A stretch of 64,000 nt of DNA from an uncultured Dorea sp. Its GTDB lineage: Bacteria > Bacillota > Clostridia > Lachnospirales > Lachnospiraceae. Where the stretch lies: positions 1-64,000 of the forward strand of contig CAJUAM010000002.1 in the NCBI GenBank assembly GCA_910584615.1, read 5' to 3'. Positions 34,409-42,424 of this stretch are shown here, piece by piece (within the stretch, counting starts at the first letter, position 1; each line of letters opens with the position of its first letter). The notes under the pieces were generated by a model, which worked only from the letters and a program-made list of their open reading frames with translations, was not told the DNA's origin and did not search any database. The translations under genes and the position numbers were made by a program.

Positions 34409-34648
34409 TTATGCTTCTTTTTTACCTTTAAACATCCCTTTAAGCTTCTGTAGCTTTTCCTTGTCCACGGCTGCAACCGCTTCACGATTCGCCTTTGTAG
34501 CCTCGACAAGCTCTTCGCGAAGTATCTGAACCTGTTTTGGCGCATCAATTGCCAAACGTACTCCGTCACTTCCGCTCTCTAAAACTGTTATCTTAATATT
34601 CTCATTCAGAATCAGTGATTCTCCTGTTTTCCTTCTTAGAATCAGCAT
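34409..34648 (-). CDS. csrA: Carbon storage/translation regulator CsrA
   Basis: A 79-residue RNA-binding regulator that represses flagellin (hag/fliC) mRNA translation and is held by FliW. The start MLILRRKTGESLIL and core EVQILREELVEA pattern (here KQVQILREELVEATKANREAV) are diagnostic. It begins 4 bases after the fliW stop. The longer basic C-terminal tail (KEKLQKLKGMFKGKK) is common in FliW-dependent CsrA and is the region contacted by FliW. The regulated flagellin gene is outside the window. Confidence 0.96.
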   Translation of the reverse strand: MLILRRKTGESLILNENIKITVLESGSDGVRLAIDAPKQVQILREELVEATKANREAVAAVDKEKLQKLKGMFKGKKEA

Positions 34649-34652
34649 ATCT

Positions 34653-35090
34653 TCATGCCTCCTCCTTCTCGAATTCCTTCAGCAAATGACGAAATCCATA
34701 TTCTTCGGAACTCAGAATAACCTGCCTTGCCTGTCTTGTAACATGATTTACTACAATCGGACATTTCAAGTTCACTGTACTCTCCTTTGCAGCATTCGCA
34801 ATCACACAAAAAACATAGTAAGATAAATCCTTCTCATCCGAAGTCCCAAGATTCTTATAATCCTCCTCACTAAGCACAGGATTATAATCTTCTTTCAGCA
34901 TAAAAGGATTCATAACGATAAATGACAGATTCTCATTTTTAACACTTTGCAAATATAAAACTGCGTCACTTCCGTCTTCAAGCATAACCGGAAGGAATTT
35001 TTTCTCTTCCTCGAAGCCAAAAATCCCTTCCTTAAATTCAATATACTGGCTCTCTTCGCTGATATCTTTTTTGATATTGTCACTTCCCAT
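34653..35090 (-). CDS. fliW: Flagellar assembly factor FliW
   Basis: A 145-residue protein that senses free flagellin and sequesters CsrA. FliW signatures GIFGFEEEKKFLP near the N-terminus and FIVMNPF and PIVVNHVTRQARQVIL later are visible. I chose ATG 35090 with AGGAG 7 bases upstream; an 8-residue longer frame starts inside the previous gene. It precedes csrA with a 4-base gap, so antagonist and target are made together. Confidence 0.95.
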   Translation of the reverse strand: MGSDNIKKDISEESQYIEFKEGIFGFEEEKKFLPVMLEDGSDAVLYLQSVKNENLSFIVMNPFMLKEDYNPVLSEEDYKNLGTSDEKDLSYYVFCVIANAAKESTVNLKCPIVVNHVTRQARQVILSSEEYGFRHLLKEFEKEEA

Positions 35091-35100
35091 ATCTTCGCTC

Positions 35101-35718
35101 CTAAGCCTCAACATCTATCTGATGTCCTTCAAATATTTCCGCGGCACTTGGCGGCACATAGATAGGCCCTCCAACGTACTTAATTTCAATATCAGGATAC
35201 TGCAGAATTGACAGCTCAATATTTCCCGGTATAAACTCAATATCGCCCTTTTGGATCTTTGTATCAAAATTCAGCTTATCCATCTGATATTCAATATTAA
35301 ATTCAGGCTCCTCCCATTCAATATTCGGTCCTGCTTTCGGAAGGAAATCCATAACAAAATCCCCGGTCGGCTCTGCGGTACGTTCAGCAAAAATCTGATT
35401 CAGTACTTCAGCGCCCTGCCCTACTTTCGCATTTAACAAGAGCTGTCCCTCCCTTACATAGTTCGCTGTCGCTTTGTACGCCACACTTTTTCCCTGCTGA
35501 GCTTTCTGAGAAATCATCGTTTTAGTTGTCGGAACAACAGAGTTCCTTGCCTCATACGTGTCGATATGGAGCTTGATCGGGCGGCTCTTAATCTTCATTC
35601 CGCCCTTATCTCTGCTTATCTCCACTTGGGCAGTGCTGTTCTGATATTCTAATGATGCGTGATTCACTTTAAGTTCATACTTAATAGGTATTGTCTTAAT
35701 CTCCAGCAACTGTTCCAT
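35101..35718 (-). CDS. YviE/DUF6470-like flagellar cluster protein
   Basis: A 205-residue protein homologous in position and pattern to Bacillus YviE: MEQLLEIKTIPIKYELKVN start, repeated IxxNI strands (GNIELSILQYPDIEIKYVGGP) and an absence of membrane segments. Its role is unknown; the family co-occurs with flgKL-fliW-csrA. The N-terminal 'ISTPKKYEVK'-like start resembles a phage/flagella-associated structural fold. It starts 36 bases after flgL. Confidence 0.85.
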   Translation of the reverse strand: MEQLLEIKTIPIKYELKVNHASLEYQNSTAQVEISRDKGGMKIKSRPIKLHIDTYEARNSVVPTTKTMISQKAQQGKSVAYKATANYVREGQLLLNAKVGQGAEVLNQIFAERTAEPTGDFVMDFLPKAGPNIEWEEPEFNIEYQMDKLNFDTKIQKGDIEFIPGNIELSILQYPDIEIKYVGGPIYVPPSAAEIFEGHQIDVEA

Positions 35719-35754
35719 ATCGCTCTCTCCTTTCTCTCATTTCCCTGATTAATA

Positions 35755-36813
35755 TTAACTCATAAAGTCAAGCAACGAATTACCTAAAAGACTCATCCCT
35801 ATCTTAAGTGCCGCATCATATGAATATTTGGCATACGATTCATTTGTAATTGCCAGTGCCGGGTCGATACCGACAGCATTCCGATACTGTTCCTTGATAT
35901 TATCTGATTCCATGTCAAGTCTTTTTGCCGTATTCTCAAGGAGCTGTGCCTTCGTTCCTACTCTCGCGAACTGGTTCTGTAATTCTTCACGGCCTCCTTT
36001 AAACTGATTCCACAGCGCATTACATAAATCTCTGTCAAAAGGTTCTTTTTCCAATACATCTGCCATCTGCCCCGCAAGAACAATTATATTGTTGCTTAAC
36101 TGCATCTTCTCGTCTGCATCTTCAATCGTCCCATCTTTATTCGTGTCGTAAACCGCCACATCCGTTGTACCATATCCAACTGCTAAGATTCCCGGAAATG
36201 CCATGTCAAAAGCGCTGGAAGGAATAATATCGCCTGCATGCTCACCATCCGGATAGAATGACATTCCAAATCCGATATCAACATACAATGTCTGGTTTTT
36301 CAACTCTTCCATTACTTCCGCATCATTGACATTCTTACCTTGATAGTATAAAGTGCCGCCTACTAAATCGAATGGTACATTTCTGCCGTCCGCTCCCGCC
36401 ATAATAAATGTATCACCGTACTGGGTGTTCAAAGAGTGCACAAGACTTTCCTGTAATTCCCGCAGATTCTGCGCGTAAGCAGACCTGCCGACAGAACCCG
36501 TCGGATCATTCATAGCAGCCATAAACTCGCTTTCATCAATCTGGTTCGCATAGGTACTCAGCTCATTCAAGATATCTGACTGAGAGTCGATCCATTTCTG
36601 AGTATTCTTTACAGTATTAGCATAATCTGCGTTCCTTGCACTTCTCCGCTCGAGAATCATACCCTTAGCTGCCGCCGAAGGATCTTCATAAGATGACTGA
36701 AAGCGTCTTCCAGTCTCTGCCTGCTTTCTTGCTTTCTCCAATCCTCCGATATTTTCCATCAGATTGTTCGTATAATTTCTTCTCAACATATTAGTTGTAA
36801 TACGCATTCCCAT
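35755..36813 (-). CDS. flgL: Flagellar hook-filament junction protein FlgL
   Basis: A 352-residue axial protein joining the hook to the filament. The N-terminal MRITTNMLRRNYTNNLMENIGGLEKARKQ helix and the C-terminal coiled coil (LLENTAKRLDMESDN...) are conserved flagellin-family ends. An acidic insert (YDTNKDGTIEDADEKMQ, residues near 225-241) resembles an EF-hand-like calcium loop, an odd addition. It is 15 bases downstream of flgK. Middle variable region is short, as expected for HAP3. Confidence 0.95.
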   Translation of the reverse strand: MGMRITTNMLRRNYTNNLMENIGGLEKARKQAETGRRFQSSYEDPSAAAKGMILERRSARNADYANTVKNTQKWIDSQSDILNELSTYANQIDESEFMAAMNDPTGSVGRSAYAQNLRELQESLVHSLNTQYGDTFIMAGADGRNVPFDLVGGTLYYQGKNVNDAEVMEELKNQTLYVDIGFGMSFYPDGEHAGDIIPSSAFDMAFPGILAVGYGTTDVAVYDTNKDGTIEDADEKMQLSNNIIVLAGQMADVLEKEPFDRDLCNALWNQFKGGREELQNQFARVGTKAQLLENTAKRLDMESDNIKEQYRNAVGIDPALAITNESYAKYSYDAALKIGMSLLGNSLLDFMS

Positions 36814-36828
36814 AAAACCGCCTCCTCA

Positions 36829-39822
36829 TTATCTACCACAAACACCCGTCTGCGTAATCAGTCTTTCAAGAATTTCATCCATTACTGTCATCAGACGTGA
36901 CGCAGCATTATATGACTGTGAATATTTCATAAGACTCATTACTTCCTCATCCATCCATACTCCTGATACAGAATCCTTATCATTAGCAATCTGATCCAAT
37001 ACGGTTGTACGTGTATCAAGAACCAGCGACGTTGCTTTTCTCTCAACAGCCTGTGTTCCCTGGATACTCGTATAACACTCATAAAGTGTTCCTTTGAAAA
37101 CTTCTCCGCTCTTAGGATCCACAAAAGAATGCGTCTTTTTAGACAATTCATCAATCATCTTATCTACATTCCAGTTATCTGAAGAATTGCCCTCTCCAAG
37201 AGGATCTCTCTTCGTATTGATCTTGACATCGCCCTTCATCCACGCATCAGATACTTTAGTATTCAACGCTGTAAAGCCTGACGGAACCATAACATCTTCC
37301 ATTACCACATTACCGGCTGGGTCTAACTTTACATTACCGTCTGCATCTAACTGCGGAGTCTGTATCACATTCCCATCCGCATCTTTTAGGGGTACTGTTG
37401 TACCGCCTTCTGTCAGCTGGAACAAAGGATTCTGTGTTAATACTTTTTCTGTTCTCTGAACCATCACCGGCTTGCCATTCTCATCTGTTACGCCTTGCGT
37501 CACTACATTCCCATCTGCATCCAGCTGCGGAACTTTCACCGGCATACCATTAACATCTGTCACTACATTGCCGTTCTCATCCAGCTTATCAACCATCACA
37601 GGTTCCGTTTTTTGTTCCATCACCGGATCGCCGTTGGCATCCACCACCGGCACTTCTTTTTCTGTCATATTCTGCTCGTTCATAATTGTAGCAAGCTTAT
37701 TAATAAATGAATCAAGCATTTTCTGGTAATACTGGATTCCCTTTGTGTCGCTGGCAGCTTTTAGATCGGCCGGATCTGTAATATCCGCATCAAAAACTTC
37801 AGCCTTATTGACCATATCCAGGTTACCTTTTATTACTCCCTCTGAAAGTCTGTCATTGATCGATCCAGTTATCCTTTCAATAGCAGAAACCGATGCCGCA
37901 ACTGTTTCCGGTGCTGCCGCGCCAAAACCGGTAACATCAAGCTGAGGAGTCGCTCCATTCATATTAAGGCTGACACTGCCCTTTACACTTCCGTTAGCAT
38001 CCATCGAGACTAAGATCGGATCCCCTGCCGCAGGAGTAGTTGCTCCTGCAGCGCTCAGGTATACACTCATGATGTCATCCGGTCCCACATCGTAAGTAAT
38101 CGCGTTATTCGGGAAATATTCCTGAAGCTCTTGAACTTTCTCCAAACGTTTGGCTTCATACTGCGGTATCCGAACCTGAAGCTCCTTAATCTGCTTTTGC
38201 ATATCAGCGGTCGCGCTATCTATCGCTTCCTGTATAACAGAACTCGAACTTGCTGTACCGCTCTGAGTACCATTTGCGCCGGTAACAGAATAAGTAAGGG
38301 GATCTGTTGTATCAACTCCAGTGATCTCACCTTTAGTATTATCACCTGCAACCAAATCAGAGATTGCAGTTGTTGTTGTTGGAGGATTCCCAGTCGTCGC
38401 GGTTGTGATCACACCTACGGTCATAACCCCGTCTGTTCCTGTAAATGATGTGACCGCATTCACCGGAAAATATTCTTTCAGCCTGTTCAATGCCTGTAAA
38501 CGCTGGCTTTCAGCTACCCTGCGTTCATTCTCAGCCGCATTTAAGTCAGAACTCAATCTTGTCACATCATTCTGAGCCGTCTCAATCTGGGCTCTGATCC
38601 GCTGTTTTTCTTCCGGAGTCGTCGCATTCTTAAGATCGTTTCTCAGAGTATCAAGCTCTGCGTTCTTAGCATCTATCTGTCCCTGGAGATTCGTCTTCTG
38701 CGTCATCTTATCCATGACAGCCGTATTCATTTCCACGATCTTATCAATATACCCGTTCATTTTATCTTGATGGGTCTGGGCAACCTGATTCGTAGTAGTA
38801 TTGATTGTATTCTGAAGCTTATCTATCTGATCTTTTGTCCTTTTAATAGCTTCGTTCAATTCGGCAATATCATCTATATATCCATTAATCTCATTCGGCA
38901 GTTCCGTCTTTAAAACCTCTAACCCGCCGCCATATGTCTTTGGATTCTCACCAGCACTTTTAACATAAAATTCAACAGGCTGATCCTTCACTGAGCCATC
39001 ATCATTCTTAGCTATCCCGACCTCACCGCACATATTGTCAGCAACAATCCTGACTTTTTGTCCATCTGACAATTTGAGATCGATGTTGAGAATATCTACA
39101 ACAATACCTCCGCCCAGATTCTGCTTTTCGTATTTCACTTCTATCGGAAAATATGTAGCCAGTGCATCAATCATCTCATTTCTGGCATCCATAAGCTCAA
39201 GTCCCGGATTGCCCAGCACCTGCGTATTTTTAATAGCAATATTCTTCTCCACAATATCCTTTAAATATTGATTGATATCCGGAACTATCGTCGTGTCCAG
39301 CTTAGTCTTTACCTCTTCGTATAGTTCCTTGATTTCTGTTCCGTTCTGACGGATCGTATTAAGAAGAACTTCACATGCAGAGCGCACGACCATATCTGCA
39401 CTGTCAGTTCCTGTATTCTCAGAATCAGCAAGGTTCTGCAGCTGTGAAATAATATCATTAAACTGTACCGCAATCGCATCCTTGTCTGTTTCATCAAATA
39501 TCTGTCCGATCTGAGCAAGTATGGAATCCATCGCATCCGCAGTTCCGACCTTTGGAAGCTGGTTACGATACTGTATATCAAGGAACGGGTCTCTGATCTG
39601 GCTGACTCCTGTCATCATAACACCCTGCCCGACTTTAGTACTAAACTGCGAATTAGCAAGACTTGGTCCTACAGGATTGAGACTGACCTGATCCAAACGC
39701 TGTCTTGTATACCCTTGTGTATTAATATTGGACAAATTCTGTCCAGTCACATCTATAGCTCTCTGGCTGGCTGAAAGTCCGAGTATTGCTGTATTAAAAC
39801 CTGCAAATGTTGAACGTATCAT
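36829..39822 (-). CDS. flgK: Flagellar hook-associated protein FlgK, greatly enlarged
   Basis: Junction protein HAP1 that follows the hook. N-terminal (TFAGFNTAILGLSASQRAIDVTGQNLSN) and C-terminal (NAASRLMTVMDEILERLI) ends are canonical, but the 997-residue length is about 350-450 more than usual. The insert holds a coiled coil (about 315-445), two related EYFP modules starting near 450 and 569, and an Asp/Gly/Asn-rich zone (about 727-844) with repeated DxDGNV units. The insert is in the surface-exposed variable domain. The Asp-rich repeats suggest calcium binding (inference). Confidence 0.94.
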   Translation of the reverse strand: MIRSTFAGFNTAILGLSASQRAIDVTGQNLSNINTQGYTRQRLDQVSLNPVGPSLANSQFSTKVGQGVMMTGVSQIRDPFLDIQYRNQLPKVGTADAMDSILAQIGQIFDETDKDAIAVQFNDIISQLQNLADSENTGTDSADMVVRSACEVLLNTIRQNGTEIKELYEEVKTKLDTTIVPDINQYLKDIVEKNIAIKNTQVLGNPGLELMDARNEMIDALATYFPIEVKYEKQNLGGGIVVDILNIDLKLSDGQKVRIVADNMCGEVGIAKNDDGSVKDQPVEFYVKSAGENPKTYGGGLEVLKTELPNEINGYIDDIAELNEAIKRTKDQIDKLQNTINTTTNQVAQTHQDKMNGYIDKIVEMNTAVMDKMTQKTNLQGQIDAKNAELDTLRNDLKNATTPEEKQRIRAQIETAQNDVTRLSSDLNAAENERRVAESQRLQALNRLKEYFPVNAVTSFTGTDGVMTVGVITTATTGNPPTTTTAISDLVAGDNTKGEITGVDTTDPLTYSVTGANGTQSGTASSSSVIQEAIDSATADMQKQIKELQVRIPQYEAKRLEKVQELQEYFPNNAITYDVGPDDIMSVYLSAAGATTPAAGDPILVSMDANGSVKGSVSLNMNGATPQLDVTGFGAAAPETVAASVSAIERITGSINDRLSEGVIKGNLDMVNKAEVFDADITDPADLKAASDTKGIQYYQKMLDSFINKLATIMNEQNMTEKEVPVVDANGDPVMEQKTEPVMVDKLDENGNVVTDVNGMPVKVPQLDADGNVVTQGVTDENGKPVMVQRTEKVLTQNPLFQLTEGGTTVPLKDADGNVIQTPQLDADGNVKLDPAGNVVMEDVMVPSGFTALNTKVSDAWMKGDVKINTKRDPLGEGNSSDNWNVDKMIDELSKKTHSFVDPKSGEVFKGTLYECYTSIQGTQAVERKATSLVLDTRTTVLDQIANDKDSVSGVWMDEEVMSLMKYSQSYNAASRLMTVMDEILERLITQTGVCGR

Positions 39823-39838
39823 AAGCTATTCCTCCTGT

Positions 39839-40288
39839 CTATACTCTCCGGCTTGTTACATGCCGGACACCTGTTTCACTTTTTCCTTCACCGTTATATG
39901 TGTTGCCTGTCTTCTTACGTAATGTTTTATCAATAGAGTAGAGATTCGTGCGTAAGATTTCATTGGAACTCTCATTCACTTCCCTGAACATCTGGATCTC
40001 TCTGCTAAGCCCATCAAACAAAGGCAGCAACTCTTCCCGCTCGTCATCTGAAACCTGCTCTAAAATCTGCCTGAACTGCAGTCCCTCATAGCCTGCTTTT
40101 TTCTGTGCCCGCTCTCTTGCCAGTTCAAGCCCACGAAGTTTTAGCAATAATGCCTGCTGTTGTGTGACACAATCTTCCACTGTTCCCACATGTTTCCCGG
40201 TAACTGCATTAAACTTTACATGCTCAACCTTTGTAAGCTGCTTAAACACCCCGATCAATTGCTCTATTACATTTTTAAATTCATCCAT
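39839..40288 (-). CDS. flgN: Flagellar export chaperone FlgN
   Basis: A 149-residue helical protein acting as export chaperone for FlgK and FlgL. It is hydrophilic, with long amphipathic helices (LIGVFKQLTKVEHVKF, REIQMFREVNESSNEILR) and the expected size. Located immediately upstream of flgK and after flgM, as in Bacillus. The 1-base gap to flgM (stop 40290) implies coupling. Confidence 0.9.
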   Translation of the reverse strand: MDEFKNVIEQLIGVFKQLTKVEHVKFNAVTGKHVGTVEDCVTQQQALLLKLRGLELARERAQKKAGYEGLQFRQILEQVSDDEREELLPLFDGLSREIQMFREVNESSNEILRTNLYSIDKTLRKKTGNTYNGEGKSETGVRHVTSRRV

Positions 40289-40289
40289 G

Positions 40290-40598
40290 TTATACTATCC
40301 CTTTCTCGAGAAGTATACGCGCCGCAATCTTTTCCGCATCCGGACGATATGTCCCGTCTTCTACCTGCCGCTTAAGGCTCTCGATCTTATCCTGCGGCGT
40401 TGCGCTGCGCACTTCCTGAATCACCTTATGTGCCGCTTCACCAGCGAGCATCTTATCACTCTGTGAAGCATCCGAACCAATGAATATCTGATCGCAATTC
40501 CGGCTGGTCTTTCCCGCTTCCATACCTTTGGCAGCAAGCTTCGCTTTATACGACAGCCCATCATAGGGATGAATTCTCTTATTAATATCTATCTTCAT
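40290..40598 (-). CDS. flgM: Anti-sigma-28 factor FlgM
   Basis: A 102-residue, mostly unstructured protein that binds sigma-28 until the hook is finished. C-terminal binding motif region is visible (KIESLKRQVEDGTYRPDAEKIAARILLE), with the YxxxAEKIAxxL pattern of the FlgM family. ATG 40598 is preceded by GAGGAGGAAGG. It heads a flgM-flgN-flgK-flgL run with its own promoter. Confidence 0.95.
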   Translation of the reverse strand: MKIDINKRIHPYDGLSYKAKLAAKGMEAGKTSRNCDQIFIGSDASQSDKMLAGEAAHKVIQEVRSATPQDKIESLKRQVEDGTYRPDAEKIAARILLEKGIV

Positions 40599-40657
40599 TG
40601 TCCTTCCTCCTCACATTATAAAACCATATATTTGGGTCATTTTGTGGACTTTTTTCT

Positions 40658-40686
40658 TCATAATAATTATCGTCATCTATTGTCAA
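40658..40686 (-). promoter_or_regulatory. flgM promoter, sigma-A-like with overlapping sigma-28-like element
   Basis: Minus-strand TTGACA (40686-40681), 17-base spacer, TTATGA (40663-40658). Overlapping it is GACGATAA (40674-40667), close to the sigma-28 -10 GCCGATAA, with TAAC 14 bases upstream. Dual control would fit flgM, but the sigma-28 match is imperfect. Confidence 0.5.
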
Positions 40687-40721
40687 ATGTTAAGCTTGAT
40701 TCCATGCATTTTCATTCTTTC

Positions 40722-41483
40722 TCAACGTTTCCCTAATTTACTTCTGCGCTCCTGACGCTCCCTTAATACCCGCCGCTCATCAAATATATCTCCTGCCGTT
40801 GAACTGTAGACCATATTCTTCTCATCCGCAACTATAACTCCTGCGGCCAATGTGACCACCCGCTTTTTCATAATCGTTACCAACTCTCTGTTATGACTGG
40901 CAACAAGAACTGTGATGCCTTTTCTGTTGATCTCATCTATCAGGCACATCAGATCCCACGCAGCAGATGGATCCAGATTTGCTGTCGGCTCGTCCAATAC
41001 CAATATCTTCGGATTAGTGACCAGAGCCCGCGCAAGCAGCACTCTCGCCGCCTCGCCGCCTGACAGTTCTTTTGGATAATGGTCTGCTCTGTTAAATATC
41101 CCGACTGTACGCATAGTCTGTTCCACCCTGCGTTTCGTCAGTTTCAAAGGCTGCTCTGTGGCACGCATTGCAAACTCGATATTCTGCCTTGCCGTCCGGT
41201 CTTTCAAAAGTCCCAAATCTGCCTGCATGATCCCAAACTGTCTCCGATAGTAAGGAATCTTCTCCCTTGTCAAATTAGAAACATCTTCTCCCCGCACCCA
41301 CATCTCTCCTGACGTCGGAAATATCTGTCCGCTTAAAAGCTTTAAAAACGTACTTTTTCCCGAACCGCTCCGTCCGGTCACAAAGACAAATTCTCCTTCC
41401 TCAATTGATATAGAGAACTCTTCAAGCGCTACAATGTCCGATTTATATAATTTGTTTACAGACTTGAATTCAATTTCTTTCAT
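40722..41483 (-). CDS. FtsE-like ABC ATPase in the flagellar cluster
   Basis: A 253-residue ATPase with Walker A GRSGSGKST (37-45), signature ELSGGEAARVLLARAL and Walker B ILVLDEPTANLDP. The short ATPase-only form and segments such as FVTGRSGSGKSTFLKLL and KRVVTLAAG resemble FtsE, which normally pairs with the permease FtsX to control cell-wall hydrolases. No ftsX lies beside it. ATG 41483 is preceded by TAGGTG; a longer frame runs into a terminator. It sits between fliT/fliS and flgM. Confidence 0.82.
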   Translation of the reverse strand: MKEIEFKSVNKLYKSDIVALEEFSISIEEGEFVFVTGRSGSGKSTFLKLLSGQIFPTSGEMWVRGEDVSNLTREKIPYYRRQFGIMQADLGLLKDRTARQNIEFAMRATEQPLKLTKRRVEQTMRTVGIFNRADHYPKELSGGEAARVLLARALVTNPKILVLDEPTANLDPSAAWDLMCLIDEINRKGITVLVASHNRELVTIMKKRVVTLAAGVIVADEKNMVYSSTAGDIFDERRVLRERQERRSKLGKR

Positions 41484-41537
41484 AAATACACCTACATAGC
41501 CTGACGGCATCTTCCAAATATTATTAAAACACAAAAA

Positions 41538-41583
41538 TGCCAAATATGGAAAACGGATCAAATCCGTTTTCCGTATCGGCATC
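41538..41583 (-). terminator. Strong terminator after the fliD-fliS-fliT-like genes
   Basis: 11-bp arms GGAAAACGGAT / ATCCGTTTTCC with loop TTG, extended by ATGCC / GGCAT and followed by TTTTT on the minus strand. Confidence 0.85.
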
Positions 41584-41605
41584 TTCATTTATCTTATAAC
41601 TACCT

Positions 41606-42025
41606 TTATCTGTCCGCGTAAAAAGAATCCGCCCCTGCCAGACGTTTATTCATATGACGGTCGACCATCATTGTCTTTTCCCAGACATTGCGTATACTAC
41701 CCGCCAGACGCACCACAAGCATTCCTTCTTTCCCATATTTCTCTGAACTGCTAATTTTGCCATCAACTACTTTCATAAGCCATTCTTTAACTTCTAGCGG
41801 AACGCTGTTTAAAAACAAGTGGAAGTCACGATCGCATTCACGTATCTTTTCAATCTCTTCTCCGCGCATACAAAGCGTCATCTGAACGCTCACCCGGTCA
41901 TCTCGTGAAAGTCCCTCAGCCATCTCTTCTGTAAGTCTGCTGATCTCTGACATATGAGTGTACTTCCTTTGAAGTACTTTGGCAATCTCTGTTAATAACG
42001 CTCCATAATTCTCTTCTTTCACCAT
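41606..42025 (-). CDS. Small flagellar protein, FliT/FlgN-like (probable export chaperone)
   Basis: A 139-residue all-helical protein following fliS by position, the slot where FliT, the chaperone for FliD, normally lies. The sequence MVKEENYGALLTEIAKVLQRKY with later amphipathic helices fits a FliT-like or FlgN-like bundle, but similarity is only structural. ATG 42025 is preceded by AGAGAGCG; an in-frame upstream extension overlaps fliS. It overlaps or abuts the fliS stop (42027) by 1 base. Confidence 0.7.
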   Translation of the reverse strand: MVKEENYGALLTEIAKVLQRKYTHMSEISRLTEEMAEGLSRDDRVSVQMTLCMRGEEIEKIRECDRDFHLFLNSVPLEVKEWLMKVVDGKISSSEKYGKEGMLVVRLAGSIRNVWEKTMMVDRHMNKRLAGADSFYADR

Positions 42026-42026
42026 A

Positions 42027-42389
42027 TCACGCTCTCTTCGCAGCTTCTGCAAAAGTGTCTCTCAGTTCCTTAACAAGCGGTTTCAGTTCCTTAATAACCT
42101 CCGCTTTCCTGCCTGCAGATACTCTGCTTAATTCATACAAGAAAAAATCATACATCGTATTCAGTTCCCTGCTGATCTCATAATTGAAATTCAAAGTATC
42201 TTTCAGATACTGAACAATATCCACACTTCTCTGTACGGATGCATCAAACAAAACGTAATCTTCTTTCTTAAGCGCCATTTCCGCCCGCACCAGCCTCTTG
42301 GTCAGTTCATCATAAAGGAGAAGAAGCATCTCTCCCGGTGTCATCGTCATAACCGACTGGTTCTTATATGATTGGTATCCATTTGCCAT
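42027..42389 (-). CDS. fliS: Flagellin export chaperone FliS
   Basis: A 120-residue helical-bundle chaperone that binds flagellin C-termini before export. Conserved features are MANGYQSYKNQSVMTM at the start, TPGEMLLLLYDELTKRLVRAEMAL and the later helices. ATG 42389 is the likely start; an in-frame GTG at 42404 is an alternative with a poorer ribosome site. It starts 35 bases after fliD, the usual fliD-fliS order. Confidence 0.94.
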   Translation of the reverse strand: MANGYQSYKNQSVMTMTPGEMLLLLYDELTKRLVRAEMALKKEDYVLFDASVQRSVDIVQYLKDTLNFNYEISRELNTMYDFFLYELSRVSAGRKAEVIKELKPLVKELRDTFAEAAKRA

Positions 42390-42424
42390 GCTTCCATCTC
42401 TCACTTTCTTTTATCTACTTTTCC

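Noticed and set aside
37300..37640. Repetitive DNA inside flgK considered as a possible CRISPR-like or satellite repeat
   Set aside because: The repeats are in frame, imperfect, unequally spaced and encode DxDGNV-type protein repeats.
41571..41581. GCCGATAC resembling a sigma-28 -10 upstream of the FtsE-like gene
   Set aside because: It is part of the terminator stem and has no TTAA or TAAA at 15 bases upstream.
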